From positions 496,001 to 560,000 of the forward strand of contig OZ017750.1 of NCBI GenBank assembly GCA_963969365.1: 64,000 nt of DNA, read 5' to 3'. The notes beneath the pieces were generated by a model that worked only from the letters and a program-made list of their open reading frames with translations, was not told the DNA's origin and made no database searches. Source of the DNA: Asterochloris sp. CNOR1 (Eukaryota > Chlorophyta > Trebouxiophyceae > Trebouxiales > Trebouxiaceae). This document shows positions 56,901-64,000 of this stretch, in pieces. A program made the position numbers and the translations under genes. Each line of letters starts with the position of its first letter. The first letter of the stretch is position 1.

Positions 56901-58695
56901 CCCAAGGTGGAGCCCTGCTTCCAGACTACGCATCTGCGTCCTTTTCAGGCATTTGGTGGACAGCCACTCCTGCCAGCACTCAGACCAGCATGCTGAAGCG
57001 TCCTAGATGGCAAGAGACCAGGCAGCAACTCACTCCAGTCTCTGATTCGTGCTGCCCCTCATTGCTCAAGCAGCGAAACATGGAAGAGTTGAGTGGCAAG
57101 CTTCTGCACCCATCTGCACTGCAGCTGAAGCAAACTCCTGAGGCCCCCAGAGAGGCTCGCCAGGAGCTGGAAAAGCTGGGCCCCATGTCCACCAATGAGA
57201 AGATCACGGCGGGCGCGCTGGGCCTGACGGTGGCGCTCTGGATCTTTGGCAGCTCCGTCGGTATCAACGCGGTGGCAGCCGCCCTTGTTGGTAAGTGCTG
57301 TGGCCTTGAGGTTGTTGAGAGGGTTTTAGTGCTGTGGATGCTTGGCAGCTCCATTGGAATGAACGCTGCGGCAGCGGCCCTTGTTGATGAGCTCTTGGGT
57401 TATGGGTGCTGGGTGGAGAGGTTGACATGCGAGGCACTCATCGAAACGGGCAGCAGCCTGAAAGCAAGGAGAGGGCAACAGCAAAGAGGATAGCTGCAAT
57501 CAGTCACCCATACTTCTGACAATGGGGCCTGAGGCCAGGCATGTCTGTTGTGCTGGCGGTCACGAGCATTGCTTTGGCATGCCTGGGAGGGTTGGGGTCC
57601 ACCAAGGAGGCCCTTGTCTGCTTGCAGTGCTGTCTGCCTGCTTGTCTGCTCTGCATGAGCAGCCTATTGGCCATGCTGTCTGCACAACGACCACATGTTG
57701 AGTGGCATGGAGTTGCCGAAGGGGCAGGGGAAAAGGCAGGGGCGGTGCAGGCTTAGCCATCCCGCAACAACCACCACACACCGCTGCTCAACCAACTGAA
57801 CCCCCTACCAGTGGACCTGTGCAGGCCTGGCAATCATGCTGATCACCAACGTGACCACCTGGAAGGACTGCCTGAACAACAACAACGCATGGGACACGCT
57901 GACATGGTTTGCAGCCCTGATTGCGATGGCCTCCTACCTCAACAAGTAAGTATTCTGACACGGACAAGGTTGCAATGGTGCTGGTGCATGTCACAAGGTG
58001 ACATTCCGGCATACCCTGAGGGGGCTTGAGTCCCATCCACACCATCATACAGCCAGCACATCCTCTGTTGCAGGGTGCTGGTATGAGCAGGCTGCACATG
58101 CCAACAGCAGGAGGACAGCCTGGTGGCATGCTTGGCCAAGCAATGGAGCGCTGCATGCAGCATTGTTGCACCCCTTCTGCCTGGCAGCTGCAGTCCAGGG
58201 CACCGGGGTTGCCCCACCAGGAAGCTGCCACAGTCTGTAAGCGCCACAGACCTAGCCACTCAACCAGCCCACCCCCTCCCTGGCTGCTGCAGGTACGGCT
58301 TCATCAGCTGGTTCTCCTCCAAGGTGGTGAGCTTCGTTGCCGGCTTCGGCCTCCAGTGGCAGGCCAGCTTTGGCGTGGTCGTCCTCCTCTACTTCTACTC
58401 CCACTACCTGTTTGCCTCGGGGGCAGCCCACATTGGGGCCATGTACACGGCCTTCCTGTCAGTGGCCACTTCCTGCGGCACACCCCCTATGCTGGCAGCC
58501 ATTGCCCTTGGTCAGCTGTCCAACGTGATGGGCTGCCTGTCCACCTATGGCATTGGCTCAGCTCCCCCTTATTACAGCTACGGTTACGTGCCCCAGAGCA
58601 AGTGGTACCTGTACGGCGCCATCATGTCTGTCTTCTACATCGCTGTCTGGCTGTTTGCTGGCGGCGCCTGGTGGAAGGTTATTGGCCTGTGGTGA
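53929..58695 (+). CDS. DIT1: Chloroplast 2-oxoglutarate/malate translocator (DiT1/OMT, DASS family)
   Basis: An inner-envelope dicarboxylate exchanger that links photorespiratory nitrogen metabolism to malate transport. Nine exons with matching phases: 53929-54142, 54377-54477, 55110-55267, 55607-55785, 56141-56310, 56713-56844, 57125-57290, 57825-57945, 58293-58695. The first exon is Arg/Ala-rich with few acidic residues (MALLAGSNLRCDHRPQG, then RRAHKASVKVFASSAAAAV), a typical plastid transit peptide. Membrane and signature segments follow: NLAISVGLATAVWFIPPPAG, AWRLLAVFLGTIVGIITQPL, LIAIAFWLSGGFIKSGLGKR, TYSLVFAEALLAPAIPSVAA, TTCFQTSTISSAMFITAMAA, NVTTWKDCLNNNNAWDTLTW and YGIGSAPPYYSYGYVPQSKW. 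DiT1 versus DiT2 is not fully resolved by eye. The intron after 54477 has a GC donor. Three introns contain exon-edge copies. Confidence 0.95.
55005..55085 (+). repeat. In-frame duplicate of exon-3 start, DiT gene
   Basis: A CATCCAG acceptor-like end is followed by sequence reading EWRLLAVSVGTIVGVKSQPL, copying AWRLLAVFLGTIVGIITQPL of exon 3 about 100 bp downstream. The frame stays open from this copy into exon 3. Confidence 0.9.
56018..56100 (+). repeat. Duplicate of exon-5 start, DiT gene
   Basis: TGTGCAG then sequence reading GARGPLAKALCLACSSTPVK copies GIFAPLAKALCLACGSDPAK of exon 5, about 115 bp upstream of the real start at 56141. The AG is kept. Confidence 0.9.
57328..57400 (+). repeat. 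Duplicate of exon-7 end, DiT gene
   Basis: Sequence reading LWMLGSSIGMNAAAAALVDE copies the exon-7 end LWIFGSSVGINAVAAALV about 104 bp downstream. At the position of the donor, GT has become GA. Confidence 0.9.
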
Positions 58696-59011
58696 AGCTG
58701 CACCTGAGCCGGTGGGACCAGGTGCTGCGCAGCCCTGGAAGTGTGTGTCACTTTGATGCACCAGCCCCACAATTTCTGTGTTGATATTTCCCCGCTTGCG
58801 TAAGTGGTGCACCTGCACAGACTTGAGATGAACACAAACAGCTTGCTGCTCCACAGAGACTTGACAGACGTTTCAACCCCTGCCCGCATTTATCAACGAC
58901 TTTGCAGCTTATGGAACATTCATTTGCAATGGCAGCTACCGTTTCAAATTAGCTGTGAGGTAATGACGCAATCATTATCGAGGATCAGGTAGCCTCCAGG
59001 CTAGCTGCTCT
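58696..59011. other. Convergent 3' spacer (DiT / Myb)
   Basis: 316 bp holding the 3' UTRs of two convergent genes. No open frame, repeat or clear TGTAA was noted. Confidence 0.5.
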
Positions 59012-60586
59012 TCAGTCTGTGTCAATGGGATCACCTTCAGCGGCCTGCTGCCCATCCCCATGGTCTGAAGCCTCCCCATCTGGCGGAACGTTATGATACT
59101 TCACCAGATTGCGCCACTTATCCTGTGGGCAGGCAGGCAGCCTCTCAGTTGTTTGACAGGCTGTCCTGCAGGCTTGTGTGTGTCACTGTCTGTGTCGATT
59201 GGCTCTGCCGCAGCTCAGGCCACTCACCTTGAGGTCCACCTGCGATCGCCCTTGAAAGGTGTGCTTGCCAGCCTCCAGGATCTGGGCCCACTTGCCTCGG
59301 CCAATCTGCACAGGACACAGGTGGAGGCCTGAGGACTCACAGACTGCACATGCTGGTGCTTGGCTAGGTGCCGTGGGGCCAGCTGCAGGCCTGAGGTCAC
59401 TCGATGCAACCAGTCATAGCAGCCCAGATGGTGCAAAATACTGGCAACAGGAAGCAGCTGCACAGCTTGCCTTGCCGACAAGGGAGGCCAGCAACTTGGC
59501 CTCTTCTTCTGACCAGCGGTTTCTGCGGCGAGCTCCTTTCTGCCCTCCAGACGAGCGCCTGGCAGGCACGCCCACCGCCTGCATGTCCCGCTCAAAGGCA
59601 GCCTGCCTCCCTTCAGGTTCATCCTTGGTGGTCTGCATGCACAAAAGAAGGACAAGGAGGTTGCAGTCAGCAAGTTGGCCTTCATGTGAAGGGGGCCACA
59701 GCCAGCAAGCAGGCTTTGAGGAGTTGGAGACGTCAAATATGAAAATCCACACTGCCCTGGCTTGCATGCAGGAAGAAAGCGAGCATTGCAAACAGCCATC
59801 CAAAGTCCTGAAGAGCCTTGAGGGTGCCAAGCATGCGGCAGGCGGCCTGCTGCACTGCTGAGTGCATCACATGGATGGCACCTTGATGCCAAAGTCCACG
59901 TCTGGGGCAGTTGCTCCAAGTGCAGCAGCGCTAGCCTGGCACAGCCAGTCAGCGCACAGCAAAGCATTGCTGTGAGGCTCGTCATCACCAAAAGACAGCA
60001 GGCCACCCAGAGGCAGGCAAGCTGACACAGCTTCTCAGCAGCATGACGCACCTGGCTCGCTGGACTAGAAGGGCTCTCCAGGCTCTGGCAAGGGCGCTCC
60101 TGCCTAGCCTGCAGCAGCAAAGCAGGCTTCTGCAGAGTGTTTGGTCCCCGAACTGTGTTGTCACGCTGCATTTGGCTATGTTTCCTTGCCTGGCCCTGCC
60201 TGAGCCATGAGAGGCGCCAGCAACTCACACCCCAAGCATGCATACGGCTGGGGCTATGGTGCAGCTGGGCGGCAGCATGCAGCAGATGCAAAGACAGATG
60301 CAGATGACCCCTTGGACATCCCAGTCAGGGCTCAGTCACCTCTCAGGCTACTCTGCAGCCTTGCCAGGGGGCACCTCGCACATAGGCAGCAATAGGCCGC
60401 ATTCGCACAGGGCAGGATACTCCTGTCAAGCACCTCTGCTGCATCCACGGCCATGTCTGCCAGAGGGTCATCCCCCACGACCGCCCTTAGCTTGCTTCGG
60501 CAGGCCCCCAGCTCATCCAGCTGAGAATCCAGGCTGTGCTGACGCTTGCCTCTGCTACCAGTGGCCATATCAGTCGCTCCGGCCAT
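59012..60586 (-). CDS. Telobox Myb/SANT protein (telomere-repeat-binding-like C-terminus)
   Basis: The three C-terminal exons are well supported: 59471-59632, 59228-59305 and 59012-59122. Together they encode a single Myb/SANT repeat, RRRNRWSEEEAKLLASLVGK then IGRGKWAQILEAGKHTFQGR and SQVDLKDKWRNLVKYHNV. VDLKDKWRNL is the telobox motif in helix 3 that reads TTAGGG/TTTAGGG DNA in plant TRB/TRFL and animal TRF proteins. The tail is acidic and stops at 59012. A preceding exon at about 60372-60586 (ATG 60586 in a GCAGCCATGG context, MAGATDMATGSRGKRQHSLD) has good coding character, but its link to the Myb exons is not proven. The intron after 59471 has a GC donor. The gene may extend upstream into the 60790-63901 exons. 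Confidence 0.75.
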
Positions 60587-60789
60587 GGCTGCACCTGCAC
60601 CTGCATAATAGAAGAGAGTCATGGTGGCTGGGGAGCGTCAATGCTGTGCTTACGTTGACCTATGTCCCCAGTGGGTTCACCAGTGGGCCTGCTGTGTCTG
60701 CTTTCTCACATTCACCACGTATGCAGACAAGAACAGGGGTACATGTGCATGCAAGCAAACACGCACACATGAAGCGCACATGACGGTCT

Positions 60790-63700
60790 CCACTCACCAG
60801 CGGGTCCATCGACCTCCCCTCTGGTCCACAGGGGCACCCTCTGCTTTCCGGCGAGCGTATGCAGCTCCTGCATGGAGGCAGCTCCAGTCTGTCAGCAGAG
60901 CCCGAGATGTGACACGCAGCTGCCAGGTGGTGGTCACTGGGCCACTTCACGCCGGAGCCCTTGGGTGTACCGCATAAACCCCTTGCAGAGGCAAGCATCT
61001 CCTGCAGCAGCTTTGGTATGTCAGCAAGATGCAAGGGCACCTGCCATGTGCCTCAGCTACCAGGTACACCATGAATGGCCACTTCCTGAAAACCTTTCTT
61101 TCATGTGTAGTACTATACGTGTAGTACTATCAGCTCCTGCCCAGCAGCAGCCGCACCACCAGGATGTCAGGGTGCATGCCTTCAACTGCATGCAGCAGCC
61201 AGCCCGCAGTTGGAGGCATGCACCCTGACATCCTGGTGATGCGGCTGCTGCTGGGCAGGGGCAGCAGCTGCACAAAGTTTGCAGGGGCTCTGGGCACATG
61301 CCTCCCGCTGCCAGGGTTTAGTCGGCTGGCGGTTCATGCAAAGCCAGTGTGTGATGCGGTCAGCTTCTGTAGAGTTATGATTTCACCAGGATTGAGGGCT
61401 GGACAATGTGCCTTGACTATGTCGGCCGGTGAGGGCTGGCATGCACAGCATCGAGCTGGCAGGCAGAGGTCAGCACAACCAGGACCCATGTGCCTGTGCA
61501 GGCCAGTGTACAGGAGGTGCGGCGCAGCTTGGCCTGCCAGATGCAGCTGCAGCAGCAAGGACCATGCCAGGCACACGCTGTGCTTGTACTGTGCAGCTTT
61601 GGGCCGCGGCGCCATGCGACAGGCATGCAGCAAGCCTCTGACCTGCAGCCACTGGGTACCTCGCTGTTGCAACAGGCGCACAGGAGGCTGCCGAGCTGCA
61701 CCTGCTGGGTACAGGCATGCAGCAAGCCCCGGACCTGCAGCAAGCCCTGGACCTGCAGCTGCTGGCCCAGGTTGTGCACAGTAGGCATGCAGCCAGCACT
61801 CAATGGCTGCCCTGCAGCCATAGGGTGAGGCGCTGTGCATCAGGCATGCAGGAAGCCTCTGACCTGCAAAACGGTGGGGCCCAACGCCTTCTGGGCGCTC
61901 CCCAGGTACTGGCTTATGCAGCCCCTCAGTATCTTGATGTGCTTGGCCCTCAACTTCTCAGCCTGGCTAGGGTTGTCAACAGCATTGTGCAGCTCGTGCC
62001 GCCTGCAGCACCAGGCTGAACGACTGTGAATACTGCTCATAAGAGCTGACACCGGGTGTAGGCTCACAGCAATGGCCTGAAATCTGGGTGGACTGCTTGG
62101 GTTGCCTGCAGCCTGTGCACCTTTGATATAGTTGGGTTCAATGTCATTTGCCATGCCTTCAAGGCTTGCTTTGGCATGCGGGCTGTCCTTGCTATGCATG
62201 TTCAGATGACGAGGATAGCAACAGGTATTGACTTGCTTATGGCAAACTCCCTGCGCTGGCCCACCGGCCCCAGAAATTGCAGCAGATGTGTTTCAAGGCC
62301 AGCAAGCTTTGCTTGCTCTGGATGACTTGCATTGGCATTTGTGTCTGGCCCACTGGGGCCTGCAGCAGGTACTGGAGGGCATCAGGCAGCGCTTGCTCTG
62401 GGTGCCTTGCCCTGGCACTTCTGTTTAGCTGTGCGGGCACCTCACGTCTTCGCCGCCCGGTCATGCCACTTCCCTCAGCAGGGGTCAACTGCTTCCCACC
62501 TTTCTTGCTCGGCCCATGCCAGTTCCTCTCTGTCTGGGAACAGGCTGCTGAGCATGGCCACCACGCCCTCATCGCCTGAGAGCACCAAGCGCGTCTTCAT
62601 CTGCAGAACTTGCACCAGTCAGGAAGGAGCTATGGGCTAGGACGCTATGACCTTGGGAGGACCAATTGCATTTTTATCTGCAACAAGCGCGTCAGTGAGG
62701 CAGGGTGAGTTCGGATGCTGTGAGCTTGAGAGGGCCAGGCCTGCGGCAAGTGAGAGCACAGGTGCCGCACAAGGGGCAGCACATTGGAGCCCGACACAGG
62801 TCCCAGGGGCCCTGCCCGTCACAAGAGTGAGCAGCCAGTGACGCTTAATTCTAAGGTCAAGTTGCTACATGATGTCAACTTGCGACCTTCCACGTCCTTG
62901 CATGATGGCATGATGGGTCCGCCACCAGCCACTGGATGGCAGCTGCAAGCTGTGCTGTGCACATGCCTCATTCATCTGCACAAGCCAGTCAAAGGGCGGG
63001 ACTGAGGCTCATGCTCAATGACCATGCTGCCACCAGGTTTTGATTGCTCAAGGCACAGTCTCAGCCAAGGGGGTCAGGCTTCTCAGCAGCTGTTCAGCCG
63101 AGCAGCCATGCATGGCCTGCGGATGTCCCCGTGCACTGCTGCCTGTCACCTCAGCACATTGGTGCAGGCAGCCACGATACCACACCACGTCGAGCCTTGA
63201 TGACACCTCACCTCCAGCATCAGCTTAGCCGATGGATACAGCCTGCGGGGCTCTGCCAGCGGTGGGAATGCCGAGACGGCCGCTGCACTGTAGGCGTGCA
63301 GGGCCTCCAGAGCATCCAGTGAGGCCATCGTGAAGTTGCAGCGGCCGTTCTGAAATTCATCGCCCAGCACACGCAGCAGCAGACGACACTGCACTGAGGC
63401 TGGGATGCATGCGACCCCATAAAAGTGCTTGTCATAGAAAAGCTTCACAAGGCGCCTGCAGTGCAGCAAGGCCTGCAGTCCTGAGGTAGACCTGCTGGTG
63501 AGGTAAGGGACATTCCCATGCGACACCAGCGCACTGAAGATGTCAGTATCTCACTCATCAACTTCTCTCTGTGTGAGCAGATGCTCTAGTACCATCAGGT
63601 CCAACTCAAATCGGTGGTCCTGCACTTGTACAAGCAAGACTTCTAGCATTTTGAAACACAGCATAGCATGAGGTGAATCAACGATCACCGTCATTGCCGC

Positions 63701-63901
63701 GCAGTAAAGGCTGCCAGTGGTATTTGCGTTAATCACTGATGGGTCAATGGGACAAGAAGTTGACTGGTTCTGTCTGGGCCAGTCAGGACCCAACATCTGA
63801 AATAGCAGCATCAGCGTGTCTTGATATAGCTCGCTGGCTGCGAGAACGTTCAGGTGTGTTTCCATCCTCAGCTGTCCCAAGACAACGGGACGGACCGTCA
63901 T
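60790..63901 (-). CDS. Unrecognised multi-exon gene, helical protein; possibly 5' part of the Myb gene
   Basis: Coding-like segments on one strand: 63555-63901 (candidate start ATG 63901, MTVRPVVLGQLRMETHLNVL, then MLEVLLVQVQDHRFELDLMV), 63212-63533 (VSHGNVPYLTSRSTSGLQAL and FTMASLDALEALHAYSAAAV, ending LMLE at a GTGAGG donor), about 62502-62606 (KTRLVLSGDEGVVAMLSSLF), about 61873-62010 (LHNAVDNPSQAEKLRAKHIK, ending at a GTCAGAGG donor) and about 60793-60872. Leu/Ala-rich helical character suggests an ARM/HEAT-like or TRFH-like domain, but no family is recognised. The first two segments share a frame, interrupted by a TGA inside a 21-nt GTGAG...CAG stretch. The exon chain is incomplete. Confidence 0.4.
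61104..61130 (+). repeat. Short direct repeat next to hairpin
   Basis: GTGTAGTACTAT occurs as GTGTAGTACTAT-AC-GTGTAGTACTAT immediately left of the hairpin. Each unit contains the palindrome AGTACT. Confidence 0.85.
61133..61262. repeat. Inverted repeat, 57-bp arms, 16-nt loop
   Basis: The left arm 61133-61189 and right arm 61206-61262 are inverted copies with 54 of 57 positions complementary. In a plus-strand transcript two of the three exceptions would be G-U pairs and one a C-A mismatch. The loop is 61190-61205. It lies in a non-coding part of the minus-strand gene region. It could be a foldback element, a fresh inverted duplication or a small-RNA hairpin precursor. Confidence 0.92.
61620..61865 (-). 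repeat. Echoes of the 61873 donor edge
   Basis: On the minus strand the junction TTTTGCAG then GTCAGAGGCTTCCTGCATGC is followed by copies CTGCAGGTCCGGGGCTTGCT (about 61738), CTGCAGGTCCAGGGCTTGCT (about 61757) and CTGCAGGTCAGAGGCTTGCT (about 61640), each keeping CAG then GTC. The 61640 copy matches GTCAGAGGCTT exactly. Confidence 0.75.
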
Positions 63902-64000
63902 GTGTACTAATTGACGCCGCAAACAGCCCAGACGTGGCGAGGCCGTGGGCAAGCGGTGCCATGAAGTTTCTGCCAAACTAGATTTAGAGTCCAGGTTGAC

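Noticed and set aside
59224-60291. 355-codon open frame on the minus strand
   Set aside because: It passes across the Myb splice sites in the wrong frame; the Myb exons 59228-59305 and 59471-59632 have clear family similarity in other frames.
63551-63553. TGA as a selenocysteine codon
   Set aside because: No SECIS-like structure could be judged and the flanks look like a compact intron or a coding break; no known selenoprotein family matches.

Overview
The window looks like nuclear DNA of a chlorophyte green alga, most likely a trebouxiophyte-type coccoid alga. It holds plant-type genes (full-length peroxisomal PXA1/CTS, DEG9 protease, plastid 2-oxoglutarate/malate translocator, PDR2/MIA-like P5A ATPase, telobox Myb protein) beside a cyclic-nucleotide phosphodiesterase, a family present in green algae but absent from land plants. 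Genes are long and intron-rich, introns mostly run GTG(A/G)G...CTGCAG, and two introns carry TTTAGGG-type telomere-like tracts. No mobile-element gene, CRISPR, rRNA or tRNA was recognised. Exon coordinates come from manual reading of splice sites, phase and family similarity.

Layout: 1-7883 (-) PXA1, N-terminal half, running off the left edge; 8123-9286 (+) small secreted orphan; 9474-9800 (-) doubtful ORF; 11150-18726 (+) poly(A)-binding protein; 19374-24852 (-) DEG9-type HtrA protease; 25195-34145 (+) MAK/MOK/ICK-type (MHK) kinase; 34239-45872 (-) P5A P-type ATPase; 46108-50652 (+) cyclic-nucleotide phosphodiesterase; 50930-51694 (-) TMEM50/UPF0220 membrane protein; 51861-53717 (+) ubiquitin-conjugating E2; 53929-58695 (+) chloroplast dicarboxylate translocator; 59012-60586 (-) telobox Myb protein; 60790-63901 (-) unrecognised helical-protein gene that may be the 5' part of the Myb gene.

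The genes are housekeeping functions and do not form a pathway. Four neighbouring pairs are head-to-head with short spacers (PXA1/orphan, DEG9/kinase, ATPase/PDE, TMEM50/E2), suggesting shared bidirectional promoters.

The most unusual signal lies in the introns. In most of the long genes, on both strands, introns contain decayed direct copies of the edge of the adjacent exon together with its splice site (called splice-junction echoes here), usually 80-230 bp away and sometimes in arrays that fade with distance. Some copies keep an intact AG or GT and an open in-frame extension; others have lost the splice site. This suggests introns that grew by repeated local tandem duplication across exon-intron boundaries. 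Other points are five GC-AG introns, a 57-bp-arm hairpin at 61133-61262, and an in-frame TGA inside a 21-nt mini-intron-like segment at 63534-63554.
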